DNA from: Helicobacter macacae MIT 99-5501
GTDB taxonomy: Bacteria; Campylobacterota; Campylobacteria; Campylobacterales; Helicobacteraceae
Direction of reading: 5' to 3'
Length of the DNA: 64,000 bases
NCBI RefSeq assembly: GCF_000507845.1
Contig: NZ_KI669454.1
Span: forward strand, 186,001-250,000
The notes below the pieces were generated by a model. That model was not told the DNA's origin, searched no databases, and saw nothing but the letters and a program-made list of their open reading frames with translations. This document shows, piece by piece, positions 10,839 to 20,044 of this stretch (positions are counted from its first letter, which is position 1; each line of letters begins with the position of its first letter). Made by a program: the position numbers and the translations under genes.

Positions 10839-12104
10839 GTGAGTATGCTTAGCATTGATGAGGTTGCAAGAGAGACAAATATGTCGGTAAAATTTGTTCG
10901 CAGAGAAGTGGCGAATGGAAATCTGCAATCTACCAAAAAACACTCCAAATATCACATTTCAAGGCTAGATTTTGAAAGCTGGAGGGACACACCACAAGTT
11001 GCTAAAAACACCAAAGCTAAAGCAAGACAAACAAAAGACATTGTCCATTGGATTGATATTGCTAAGCAAATGCAAAATATCAATGGTTGGGCAAATCAAT
11101 GCGATAACTCTTATAATATGATAGATTTATTTTCTGGTGCTGGTGGATTGTCTTGCGGGCTTATGATGGCTGGGTTTACTCCCATAGCTTGTGCGGAGAT
11201 TTTGGATTCTGCTATAAGCACATATAAACACAATATTTGCTCTAAACTAGGCGCAAAACCACATTTTATAGCGCGTGATATTAGCGATTTGGGCGCAAAA
11301 AATGATTTAATCAATTATGCAAAAAATACCCATATACATTTGATTGCTGGAGGGTTTCCTTGTCAAGGGTTTAGTATGGCAGGAAATCGCATAGTAGATG
11401 ACAAACGAAATACTCTATATGTGGAAATGCTAGATATTGTAGGGCGATTGCAACCAGATTTTATTTTAATGGAAAATGTAGAGGGAATCCGCTCAATGCT
11501 AAATGGCGAAGTGGAGCACAAAATCATCAAAGATTATGCAAATATCGGCTATGAAATCAATGTAACCACGCTTTGTGCGGCGGATTATGGTGTGCCACAG
11601 CTTCGCAAAAGAGTGATATTTATCGGCAATCGAGTGCATAAAAGGAACTACCACCCTAAGCCTATTTTTAATAAACACAACTACAAAACCGTAAAAAATG
11701 CCATAGAGCGGTTTTTGCACTTAGATGAAAACAAAGCTATCAATCACGAATTTACCAAACATTCAAAAGACATCATAGAGAGGCTAAAAAATCTCAAAGA
11801 AGGGCAATCGCTTTATGAAAATTACTCTGATGCGTGGAAAAGAGTGTATTGGGATAAACCCTCAAGCACTGTGAAAGAAAATCACGGAGGTGTGAATGTC
11901 CATCCATTGCTTCCAAGAGTTATGACACCAAGAGAATTGGCTGCATTGCAGAGTTTTCCTGATGATTTTATATTTCAAGGGAGCAAAAAATGGCAATTAG
12001 TCCAAATAGGCAATGCAGTCCCGCCACTACTTGCAAAGGCGATAGGGCTTGCTATCATAGAATCTATAAATAAAAAAGAATGCGTGAATGAATGCTTATT
12101 TTAA
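10839..12104 (+). CDS. DNA cytosine-5 methyltransferase with N-terminal helix-turn-helix
   Basis: 421 residues. Residues 1-46 form an excisionase/MerR-like helix-turn-helix (SIDEVARETNMSVKFVRREV then RLDFESW). The m5C methyltransferase follows: motif I DLFSGAGG (94-101), motif IV GGFPCQGFS with catalytic Cys173, motif VI MENVEGI, motif VIII QLRKRVIFIG and motif X GNAVPPLLAKAI. The target-recognition domain lies between VIII and IX and is short. The next gene overlaps its 3' end by 17 bases, suggesting a restriction-modification pair. The added DNA-binding domain may allow autoregulation (inference). Confidence 0.93.
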   Translation: MSMLSIDEVARETNMSVKFVRREVANGNLQSTKKHSKYHISRLDFESWRDTPQVAKNTKAKARQTKDIVHWIDIAKQMQNINGWANQCDNSYNMIDLFSGAGGLSCGLMMAGFTPIACAEILDSAISTYKHNICSKLGAKPHFIARDISDLGAKNDLINYAKNTHIHLIAGGFPCQGFSMAGNRIVDDKRNTLYVEMLDIVGRLQPDFILMENVEGIRSMLNGEVEHKIIKDYANIGYEINVTTLCAADYGVPQLRKRVIFIGNRVHKRNYHPKPIFNKHNYKTVKNAIERFLHLDENKAINHEFTKHSKDIIERLKNLKEGQSLYENYSDAWKRVYWDKPSSTVKENHGGVNVHPLLPRVMTPRELAALQSFPDDFIFQGSKKWQLVQIGNAVPPLLAKAIGLAIIESINKKECVNECLF

Positions 12105-12810
12105 AAATATTTGCGAAGCAAAAGATAAAATAAAAGCATATTTAGACACGATATATCAAGTGTCAGGCGATGAATTATTGCTTGAACTAGAGCATTATAA
12201 TTTACTTGAAAATCCAAATAATTGCATTGAGACTTCTACGGCAATCGGCTTTATTTTGGAGGAATTTATCACTTCAAAACTAGAAATTTACACCAAAAAA
12301 TTTCATAGCAATAGCGATGAAATCCTAATCAAAAAAATATCTACTAGCTCGGCGACAAAATATAGCTTTGATTGCTATGGTTTGTATAAAAATATTTTGT
12401 TTTTGATAAATATCAAGGTGCAAAAAGAGGGCTCTGCAAATAACGCAATCGCGGCGATAAATCGTATATATAAGGATTATGTGGAAGAAAGCATAGATAA
12501 TATCAACACAGAAAAATCCTATCTAATCCTAAAAACTCACTATGGTTTTGCCAAATCAAAAAATGATGGGGAGCGAAAAATCAGCATTAAAGGAACACAA
12601 TGCTATGCTTTAGAAGAGATTGATTTTAGCAAAGGAGTCCTAAAAGACCATAGAAATTGGAGTAAGACATTTAACGAAAATAGTGGCAGACTTCAAATAC
12701 CTAATAAGTGGCTAATAAATCATAGATTAAAAGATGGCGAAATCTCTTATAACACGACAAAAGATTTTCTAACAAGTATTTATAATGGCAAATACAATGA
12801 AAAAAGATAA
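12088..12810 (+). CDS. Putative type II restriction endonuclease partner of the m5C methyltransferase
   Basis: 240 residues, family not recognised with certainty. It overlaps the end of the methyltransferase gene. A PD-(D/E)xK-like arrangement may be present: YSFDCYGLYKNILFLINIKVQ, with an Asp and an x-x-K strand, followed by a helix (AIAAINRIYKDY). This layout and its place directly behind a methyltransferase suggest the cognate nuclease. No membrane segment or other domain is seen. Confidence 0.5.
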   Translation: MNAYFKNICEAKDKIKAYLDTIYQVSGDELLLELEHYNLLENPNNCIETSTAIGFILEEFITSKLEIYTKKFHSNSDEILIKKISTSSATKYSFDCYGLYKNILFLINIKVQKEGSANNAIAAINRIYKDYVEESIDNINTEKSYLILKTHYGFAKSKNDGERKISIKGTQCYALEEIDFSKGVLKDHRNWSKTFNENSGRLQIPNKWLINHRLKDGEISYNTTKDFLTSIYNGKYNEKR

Positions 12811-12813
12811 AAA

Positions 12814-13611
12814 ATGCTAAGGCAAGATATGCGTGTAAAGACAAACAAAAAGCATCTTGTCTTGCTTGATTTGTATCGACATTGTGAAGCGCGAAATGAT
12901 TTTGTCTTTCACAACGACTTAGTCAAAGAGATTTCAAAAAAGCACAAGTTTGGCAATCCATTTGACGCGACAAAACTTGATTGTAGCGATAAATTGCCAC
13001 CATATTTCAAAGATAATGATATTGCCCTCTTGCATTTAGGCGGTGGCAATCACAAATTTATCAAAGGCATAGACAAACTTTACCACGCATTTGAGCCGAT
13101 ACAAGAATCCCTCAAGTGGAGCTACAAAAAAAGCCTGCTAAATGAATACAACGATAGCGAAAGCAATATTTTAAGCGTAGCAAACAATCAGCGCATTTTG
13201 CACGATTTTGTATTTGGGGAGGATTTGGACTTTAGCACTCTTAGCATCGATAAACGGCCCAAAACCTACTTCCCACACCGCACAAAATCCACACTTCAAT
13301 ACTTTTTTGAATCCCAAGAAATCACAGCCCAAAATCAGCAAATCGAAATCGACTTGACGCTAGAATTTAACGGCACTATCAGCATTTTTGAAGCAAAAAA
13401 TGGCGAGCCAAAAGATTTTAATATCTATCAAATCTATCACCCATTTTTGTATTATCATAGCTCAAAACTACCGATAGATAAGATTATTTGTTGTTATTTG
13501 GTGCGTAAAGGGCAGAGATTAAAACTTTGGGCTTATACTTTTAGTGAGCCTTTGTGTTTGGATTCTATCGTGTTTTTAAAATCTAGAGAGTATGTTTTGG
13601 TAAGGAGCTAA
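12814..13611 (+). CDS. Putative type II restriction endonuclease
   Basis: 265 residues. A PD-(D/E)xK nuclease core is visible as QIEIDLTLEFNGTISIFEAK, where the Asp after QIEI and the ExK of FEAK would be catalytic. The N-terminal part may be a DNA-binding region (residues 1-120, rich in His, Lys and Asp). It ends 1 base before the next methyltransferase gene, so the two are probably one restriction-modification unit. Specificity unknown. Confidence 0.6.
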   Translation: MLRQDMRVKTNKKHLVLLDLYRHCEARNDFVFHNDLVKEISKKHKFGNPFDATKLDCSDKLPPYFKDNDIALLHLGGGNHKFIKGIDKLYHAFEPIQESLKWSYKKSLLNEYNDSESNILSVANNQRILHDFVFGEDLDFSTLSIDKRPKTYFPHRTKSTLQYFFESQEITAQNQQIEIDLTLEFNGTISIFEAKNGEPKDFNIYQIYHPFLYYHSSKLPIDKIICCYLVRKGQRLKLWAYTFSEPLCLDSIVFLKSREYVLVRS

Positions 13612-13612
13612 A

Positions 13613-14521
13613 ATGCAGTGGAATACAATCCATAATGATGACACGCTAAAGATTTTGCAATCCTTGCCAGATGAGTGCTTGGATATGGTTTGGGGAGACC
13701 CTGATTATAATGTGGGCATTGATTATAACGGGAGCAAATACACGCAAAAATGGGAGGATTATATAGATTGGTATGCAAAGATAGCACAAGAATCCCTGCG
13801 TGTGCTAAAGCCTAGCGGCAACGCGTTTTTTATGAATTATCCCAAGCAAAATGCCTATTTGCGCGTGAAATGCCTTGATAGCCTTGCTTATGATGTGTGC
13901 GAATATGTGTGGGTGTATAATACCAATGTAGGGCATAGTAAAAGACGGCTTACCACCGCGCACCGCTCTATCTTGCACGCGACAAAATCCAAAGACAATC
14001 ATTTCTACAAAGACAATATCGCCCTACCTTATCAAAACCCAACTGATAAGCGGATAAAAGAAAGGATAGCGCGTGGGGAAAAAGGGCGAATGCCCTACTC
14101 GTGGTTTTATTTTGATTTAGTCAAAAATGTAAGCAAGGATAAGACTTTCCATTCTTGTCAGATTCCCGCCGCACTTGTAGAAATGTTTATCAAATCTTGC
14201 ACAAATGAGGGAGATAGCGTGTTTGTGCTATTTGGCGGAAGTGGTGGCGAAATAATGCTATGTGAAAAGCTCAAGCGCAAATGGCTAAGCTGCGAGCTGC
14301 ATAAGCCTTATTTTGATATGATTGCTGATAGATTGCAATCTAATGGAGCGATAAAAAATGAGTTTCGCTTGCCAAATTTCACGCGCAAAGATTTCGCAGG
14401 CAAGGACTTCACGAGCCCAAATTTAATGCAAAAGGAGCTCACGCTTCTAGATTTTAAACAGACAGATGAGAAGCGCAAAGATTTTGATAAATCCCAAATT
14501 GCACATTCTAGAGCGTTATAA
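13613..14521 (+). CDS. DNA methyltransferase, N6-adenine/N4-cytosine type (beta order), DPDY variant
   Basis: 302 residues. Motif IV reads GDPDYNVG at residues 28-35, where most N6A/N4C enzymes have DPPY. Motif I-like FVLFGGSGGEIMLCEKL comes near the C-terminus with WLSCELHKPYFD, giving the beta-class order IV...I. The last 50 residues are a charged low-complexity extension (repeated KDF). It follows the putative nuclease at 12814 with 1 base between. Substrate base and recognition site cannot be read from the sequence. Confidence 0.85.
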   Translation: MQWNTIHNDDTLKILQSLPDECLDMVWGDPDYNVGIDYNGSKYTQKWEDYIDWYAKIAQESLRVLKPSGNAFFMNYPKQNAYLRVKCLDSLAYDVCEYVWVYNTNVGHSKRRLTTAHRSILHATKSKDNHFYKDNIALPYQNPTDKRIKERIARGEKGRMPYSWFYFDLVKNVSKDKTFHSCQIPAALVEMFIKSCTNEGDSVFVLFGGSGGEIMLCEKLKRKWLSCELHKPYFDMIADRLQSNGAIKNEFRLPNFTRKDFAGKDFTSPNLMQKELTLLDFKQTDEKRKDFDKSQIAHSRAL

Positions 14522-14545
14522 AATCTAAAACCAAAGGAAAGATAA

Positions 14546-16435
14546 ATGCCACGCACGCAACACTCTCACTCCAAAGATTCCCCCAAAGCCACCTCGCAAT
14601 CCACCTTGCAAAACACTTCTAGCACAATCCCCCGCTCAAATCCACAAACTCTCCACATAAACTCTACCAACTCTACAAACCCCACAAATGCCCTGCTTTA
14701 CGCGCTTATCGCGCTACTTGGCTTTATCCTCATCGTGCGCTTGGTTAGCCTCGCACTCTACCCGCTTATGGACCCCACAGAGGCACGGTATGCCGAAATG
14801 GCGCGAAAGATTTTGGAGCTAAATGATTGGGTGGTGTTGCATTACACCTATGAGCAGCCCTTTTGGGGGAAGCCTCCGCTTAGCTTTTGGGGGAGCGCGG
14901 TTGGAATGTGGATTTTTGGGATAAATGAATTTGGTGCGCGAATCGCCCCTTTTGTCGCTAGCTTGCTTGTGTGCGTGCTTTTCTTTGCGTGGGACTTTGG
15001 AGGCAAGTCCTCAAATGGCACAAACACCGCAAGTAGCGCAAGCGATTTTGCCAAAAGGCGTCATATCCTGCTAGCCCTTGCAAGCGCAATTATTTTATCA
15101 AGCAGTGCGATTGGGCTTGTGAGTGCGGGGGCTGTGATGACTGATGAGTTTTTGCTCATTTGCGTGGGGCTGTGTATGGTGGGATTTTGGCGATGTGTGG
15201 GGGATTGTGGCGTGGCAAATGTGGCTAGCAAGCAAGAATGTGGCAGTGAGAAAGCCACAATTTCCAAAGCCACCAAAACTTGCAAAACCTCCAAAAATAA
15301 ACGCCTTTGGGGCTATGTCTTTTTTATCGGCGTAGGCTTAGGCTTGCTGGCAAAAGGACCGCTTATCCTTGTGCTAGCTGGCGTGCCGCTTGTGGGATTT
15401 GTGCTGCTTGTTTTTTTGGCTAGGCGATTTTGTGATTGCGCGAGTTTGCGCCTTGATTTTAGGCATTTTCCGCTTTTTAGCGGGAGTGCGCTCGCCCTGC
15501 TTATCGCGCTTCCGTGGTATGTGGCGTGTGAAGCGCGAAGTGAGGGGTTTTTGGAGTATTTTATCGTGGGCGAGCATTTCAAGCGGTTTTTGGTGAGTGG
15601 CTGGGAGGGGGATTTATACGGCAGTGCGCACTCTCGTAGGCTTGGGAGTATATGGCTGTTTTTCCTTGTGGCGTTTTTGCCTTGGAGTGTGGCTTTTGTG
15701 GGGTTTTTGTGCGCCTTTGCCACTAAAATCTTTAGGCAAGATAGCTCTGTGCCAAACGCGCAAAAAAGTTCAGAATTTAAAGCCTTAGCGGGAGTTAGCA
15801 AGCGCGTTTGTAACGCTATCTTTACCCCTCTGCTAGCAAACAACGCCAAAAGCCTTTATCTCACACTTTGGCTTCTTACCCCACTTGCCTTTTTTACCCT
15901 CTCGCGCAATGTGCTTTGGACTTATGTGTTGCCTTGCGCGCTTCCATTTAGCATACTGCTTGCGCAGTGGATTTTCCAAAGTGGGCTTAAAAAATACATT
16001 TGGATTGCGCCTTTTGTGATTGTCGCGGGATTTGGCGCGTTTATCGCCACGCCTAGCGCGGATAAGGCACTTGCGCCCTATCATCACAAGGATATTTTTG
16101 CGCACTTTAGCGGGGATAGTGAGCTCTTATATATCGGGCTTACTCCCTCATATAGTGCGCAGTTTTATACCCACGCCAAATTTGACACACTGCACGCGCA
16201 AAGCCCTGCGCTAGAGCCTTTTAGGGAGAAAATCTACTCGCTAAAAGACTTAAAAGAGTGCGAGGATTTGGGGGCTAGCTGTGAGATTTCAGCCCTGCTT
16301 AGCGCAAAAAAGCGCGTAAGTATCGCTATAAAATCAAGTGATTTTGCTTCATATAGCGAGATTTTTACTCGCCTTGCCCCGCACTTTAGGCAAGTTGCAC
16401 AATCCAAAGGCATAATGCTTTTGCAAAATTTCTAA
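14546..16435 (+). CDS. GT39 family glycosyltransferase (ArnT/PMT-like)
   Basis: 629 residues. The first 45 are a Ser/Thr/Asn-rich cytoplasmic tail, then about 11-12 membrane segments. The first periplasmic loop has DPTEARYAEMARKI, the conserved Asp/Glu/Arg box of ArnT and related enzymes, followed by PFWGKPPLSFWG. It probably moves a sugar from an undecaprenyl carrier onto lipid A, LPS or protein in the periplasm. It stands alone after the restriction-modification block; an ArnT role is possible but not proven. Confidence 0.8.
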   Translation: MPRTQHSHSKDSPKATSQSTLQNTSSTIPRSNPQTLHINSTNSTNPTNALLYALIALLGFILIVRLVSLALYPLMDPTEARYAEMARKILELNDWVVLHYTYEQPFWGKPPLSFWGSAVGMWIFGINEFGARIAPFVASLLVCVLFFAWDFGGKSSNGTNTASSASDFAKRRHILLALASAIILSSSAIGLVSAGAVMTDEFLLICVGLCMVGFWRCVGDCGVANVASKQECGSEKATISKATKTCKTSKNKRLWGYVFFIGVGLGLLAKGPLILVLAGVPLVGFVLLVFLARRFCDCASLRLDFRHFPLFSGSALALLIALPWYVACEARSEGFLEYFIVGEHFKRFLVSGWEGDLYGSAHSRRLGSIWLFFLVAFLPWSVAFVGFLCAFATKIFRQDSSVPNAQKSSEFKALAGVSKRVCNAIFTPLLANNAKSLYLTLWLLTPLAFFTLSRNVLWTYVLPCALPFSILLAQWIFQSGLKKYIWIAPFVIVAGFGAFIATPSADKALAPYHHKDIFAHFSGDSELLYIGLTPSYSAQFYTHAKFDTLHAQSPALEPFREKIYSLKDLKECEDLGASCEISALLSAKKRVSIAIKSSDFASYSEIFTRLAPHFRQVAQSKGIMLLQNF

Positions 16436-16577
16436 GCGAACTTTTGTCGCGCAAATATAGCGCAAAATCTAAAAAACGGGTTTGTAGGAAAAAGCGTTAG
16501 AAAAGCTAGAAGCTAGGATATAAAAAATCTTGCAAAGTGTTTGGAGTTAGATTTTGCAAAAGTGTGCAAAAACGGGT

Positions 16578-17453
16578 TTATTGCACTTTATTTGCTCTTT
16601 GCTGTCGTAGCAAGCCTTGTTTTTCAAGTTTTTGCACAGCTTTTATGTTTTTGTAGATTTTGTTGTAGTATTTTTGTGCTGACCTTGAGTTTACCTTAAA
16701 TCCCGCGTTGTAGCTTTTTATGGCGTATTCTAGGGGATTTTTTTTGCGCTTAGACCAATAGTTATAAAAGTATTGCAGTGTGTCTAGCGCGGCGTTTATG
16801 GATAAATCCTCATTGATTATTAGATTTCCACAATAGATATTGCGATTTAGCGGGGAATCTTTGATTTTGTTAAACCTAAGATAGCTTTTGATATTGATAT
16901 GTAGCACTCCGCAGTCATAAGTTTGCAGGTTTAGCGGGTATAGTCCTAGCCTAGATTCTGCATAAGAAATGGCGATAAGCGCGTAGTGAAAATCAAATGG
17001 CTTGCCTACTGCCCAGAGCTTTTTTAGCAAGGCTTTTTGTGTGTCTTCTAAATCTTCCCATTCTAGTGTGCTTGCAGATAGTGGGCTAGAAGCGCACACA
17101 AGGCAGAGCACCAAAGGTGCTAGTAAGATTTTCACGCAAGATTTTGCTTTGGAATTTATCCAAGATTTTGCTTGATAAGTCGCACAATAAGTTGTGTAAA
17201 AAAAAGTGCGGGGAAAATCAAAAATCCTAGCGTAAGCCATAAAAAAATAGCGATAAAGTCCTAGCCCAAATCGCGCTAAAAAAGCGCGGATATGAGCGCA
17301 AAATCTCACAAAAAAGCGAAAAATCCTAGCAAAACCACATAAAGCAACTATACGAGCTGCTATGTGGATTTTTGGAGGGATTTCGGGGATTTTCTCACTA
17401 GGCTTTTTGCGATAGTGATTTGGGTTAGCTTTTTTTAGCTCTTGTGCTTGCAT
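16578..17453 (-). CDS. Lytic transglycosylase (SLT domain) protein
   Basis: 291 residues, with start at 17453 supported by AAGGAG upstream. The N-terminal 100 residues are basic and hydrophobic, with a membrane/signal-like segment near 105-125 (LLAPLVLCLVCASSPLSAS). The catalytic domain has ALIAISYAESRLG, where the Glu is the likely catalytic acid, then QTYDCGVLHINIKSY and AIKSYNAG. It would cleave peptidoglycan in the periplasm. The long N-terminal region before the hydrophobic segment is unusual; an internal start is possible. Confidence 0.75.
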   Translation of the reverse strand: MQAQELKKANPNHYRKKPSEKIPEIPPKIHIAARIVALCGFARIFRFFVRFCAHIRAFLARFGLGLYRYFFMAYARIFDFPRTFFYTTYCATYQAKSWINSKAKSCVKILLAPLVLCLVCASSPLSASTLEWEDLEDTQKALLKKLWAVGKPFDFHYALIAISYAESRLGLYPLNLQTYDCGVLHINIKSYLRFNKIKDSPLNRNIYCGNLIINEDLSINAALDTLQYFYNYWSKRKKNPLEYAIKSYNAGFKVNSRSAQKYYNKIYKNIKAVQKLEKQGLLRQQRANKVQ

Positions 17454-17704
17454 TTTTGATATACTCCTTGCAAGTATTCATTTACTATTGGTTTGCCTAC
17501 TAGCAAAATATATTCCAAAGTAAATGTATCACAAACAATTAGCTAATGAATGAAAAACACTAGGCAAATGATAAGCAAACAAATACCCTCGCACTTCTTC
17601 TAATCACTATTGCCTCACACCTCCTCTAGCCACGAACCCCCTCGCAAGTAGGCAAGCTATATAAACCCCGCAGATTCTATAACCCCCACAATCCGAAAAA
17701 TCAG

Positions 17705-18976
17705 CTAAAACGCTAAGCGCAAGCCACCATTTACTTGCGTAAGTGTAGGCACTCCATAAGAATCCAAATGTGTATTTGCGACATTTACCACACCTATGAC
17801 ATTATCGCTAAACCAAATCTCAAAGCCCGCATTTACTTCGTTTTGAGTGGATTTTACGCGCCTTGTCTGCGTGGCAGGATTCGCACCATTCGCACTATTT
17901 GCCATAGATTCTATTGCGTCATAAAAAGTCGCCCCATAAGCTACAAAAAAGTTAAATCTCTTTAGTTTTGCAGAGATTTTGCCATATATGAGATTGGCGT
18001 TTGGCTGTGTTTTTAGTGTGCGACCTCCCCACACAAAAAACGGGCTAATATCATCGCCCAAAATCCCTAGACTACCCCACCCAGCTTTATACCCTGTCAG
18101 CACATATCCAGCTGCAATCTCAAAGGTATTTTTCATCGAAAAATTCCCTTGTAGATAAAACACCCCGCCGTCATTTTTCCCGCTAGATTGCACTACTTGG
18201 AGGGCATTTTTGTGCTCAAAGCTATATGCCCCACCACTTCTAGCTTGAAGTGCAAACTTTTCGCCTATATCAAAATCTGCTTGTAGATTCCCACCCACAG
18301 CGGTAAAAATCGGTGGGGAAAAGTAAGTATAAGCCTTTAGCGTGAGTTTGTCATCTAAAAAATAATACTTCGCTCCCGCATAATACACGCCTGCTTCACT
18401 AGGACGGACAAAGTTTGTCATCGCATAATAATCAATCCGCCCAAAATCATACACCCAAAACGCTTCTATGAGTAGATTTTCTAGCGAGCGATTGCGCACC
18501 CAAATTGCATCGGTAAGTGTGTTTATCCACTCATTTTTTATGTCGATTCTGCCGAGTTTGACATTGGTATCGCCATCGAAATATTCAAAAAAGGATTCTG
18601 CTAAAGCGGCTTGATTGGAATTAAAAAAATCCTCCCTCACGCTTCCGCCACCTTTTTTGGAATCATAAAAGCTAGCCATTGCGCGGAAGCTAATACTTGC
18701 GCGGAAGTTTTTGTAAAAACCTGAAGTATATCCTAGTCCCACATTCCCTAGAAAATATCCCATATTGCCCATATATCCGTAGCTTGCAAGCCCTGCGTTT
18801 TTGTTGCCTACTATTGTGGGAGTGCCTTTTATGCCACCTATGAAATTTCCATAAAAGATTAAATCCCCCTTGCTTACGCCGTTTTTTAGCGCGTCATCTA
18901 TGCTTTCAAACGCCACACTTGGCACAATTAAAAGTGAAAAAACAAAGGCTAGAGCTAAGCGCAAGTTTTTTATCAT
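17705..18976 (-). CDS. OprD-family outer membrane porin
   Basis: 423 residues with a signal peptide ending at SVAFES, near residue 23. The mature part is rich in alternating strands with Gly, Tyr and Asn, and it ends in Phe (GGLRLAF), as beta-barrel proteins do. The opening DDALKNGVSKGDLIFYGNF and the strand KLGRIDIKNEW resemble the Campylobacterota OprD/Hof porin family. AAGGA precedes the ATG. It stands alone. Substrate unknown. Confidence 0.8.
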   Translation of the reverse strand: MIKNLRLALAFVFSLLIVPSVAFESIDDALKNGVSKGDLIFYGNFIGGIKGTPTIVGNKNAGLASYGYMGNMGYFLGNVGLGYTSGFYKNFRASISFRAMASFYDSKKGGGSVREDFFNSNQAALAESFFEYFDGDTNVKLGRIDIKNEWINTLTDAIWVRNRSLENLLIEAFWVYDFGRIDYYAMTNFVRPSEAGVYYAGAKYYFLDDKLTLKAYTYFSPPIFTAVGGNLQADFDIGEKFALQARSGGAYSFEHKNALQVVQSSGKNDGGVFYLQGNFSMKNTFEIAAGYVLTGYKAGWGSLGILGDDISPFFVWGGRTLKTQPNANLIYGKISAKLKRFNFFVAYGATFYDAIESMANSANGANPATQTRRVKSTQNEVNAGFEIWFSDNVIGVVNVANTHLDSYGVPTLTQVNGGLRLAF

Positions 18977-19079
18977 TTGGCATTCCTTAAAGTAGGGAGA
19001 TTAAGATATTTTTGTGATTGTATCTTATTTGGGTGTTTTTTGTGCATTTTGGGTATTTATTGTCGTGGTGTTTTTGGGG

Positions 19080-20006
19080 TTATAGCCATAGATTATCAAG
19101 CAGTCTAGTTTTGCCTACAAATCCCGCAAGCAAGATTATGCTTTTATCTGGCGTGAGCGTGTCAGTCCTTTTTAGCTCATAATCACACGCTTCTAGATAG
19201 TCTAGCTCCACTCCACTATTTTGTAGCACTTTTTGCCCCACGCTAAGAACTTCTTTTGCACTAGGCACTTTTTTGGAATCTACTTTGTGGTTTTTTGATT
19301 TTGCAGAAATCTCATCATAGTGTTTTTTCATAGATTCTATCGCTTTTGGGATTGCTAGTGCGATTTCACGCTCTTCTTTGGATAGATAGGCATTGCGTGA
19401 GCTTAGAGCTAGTCCGTCTTTATCCCGCACGATAGGACAAGGCACGATAGAAATGGGGATAAAAAAATCCTTTACCATTTTTTGTATGACTAAAAGCTGC
19501 TGGGCATCTTTGCGCCCGAAATACGCATTATCAGCACAAGATAGCCAAAAAAGTTTCATAATCACTTGTAGCACTCCACCAAAATGGCTAGGGCGGGCAA
19601 ATCCCTCAAGCACGCAAGCAAGAGATTTTGGTGGGTTTATGCTTGCTTCATCATCGCTTTGATACATATCGCTAGCTTGTGGGAGAAACACAGCACTTGC
19701 TCCTAGCTCCTCACACCTAGCTATATCTGCTTCAATCGTGCGTGGGTAGGTGGCTAAGTCCTCGCTTGGTGAGAATTGAGCGGGGTTTACAAATATTGAT
19801 ACGATTGTGTGGGAATTTTGCTTGATACTTGTGGATATGAGCGAGGAGTGTCCAGCGTGGAGTGCACCCATAGTGGGGACTAAGCCTAGAGTGGATTTTT
19901 TGTTGCCTTTTTTATCGGTGCTTTTTGTGGATTTTGCATTTTCTCTAGCTTTTATGCAGTATGCTTGGAGTTCTTTTGGGGTTTTTAGAAGTGTGATTTT
20001 GCTCAT
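19080..20006 (-). CDS. panC: Pantothenate synthetase PanC
   Basis: 308 residues. It joins pantoate and beta-alanine using ATP. LVPTMGALHAGHSSLI carries the HxGH nucleotide-binding motif, and SSRNAYLS serves as the KMSKS-like loop. IFVNPAQFSPSEDL and FGRKDAQQLLVI are further signatures. It is about 25 residues longer than usual because of Lys/Ser-rich insertions (near 20-35 and 235-255). It is the last gene of a leftward run with pyrF and dedA. Confidence 0.95.
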   Translation of the reverse strand: MSKITLLKTPKELQAYCIKARENAKSTKSTDKKGNKKSTLGLVPTMGALHAGHSSLISTSIKQNSHTIVSIFVNPAQFSPSEDLATYPRTIEADIARCEELGASAVFLPQASDMYQSDDEASINPPKSLACVLEGFARPSHFGGVLQVIMKLFWLSCADNAYFGRKDAQQLLVIQKMVKDFFIPISIVPCPIVRDKDGLALSSRNAYLSKEEREIALAIPKAIESMKKHYDEISAKSKNHKVDSKKVPSAKEVLSVGQKVLQNSGVELDYLEACDYELKRTDTLTPDKSIILLAGFVGKTRLLDNLWL

Positions 20007-20044
20007 TTATGTTTGCCTTAGTTTATGGGATTTTAGATTTTGGC

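Noticed and set aside
15313..15849. 178-codon minus-strand ORF inside the ArnT-like gene
   Set aside because: Antisense shadow of a strongly coding, clearly conserved membrane protein.
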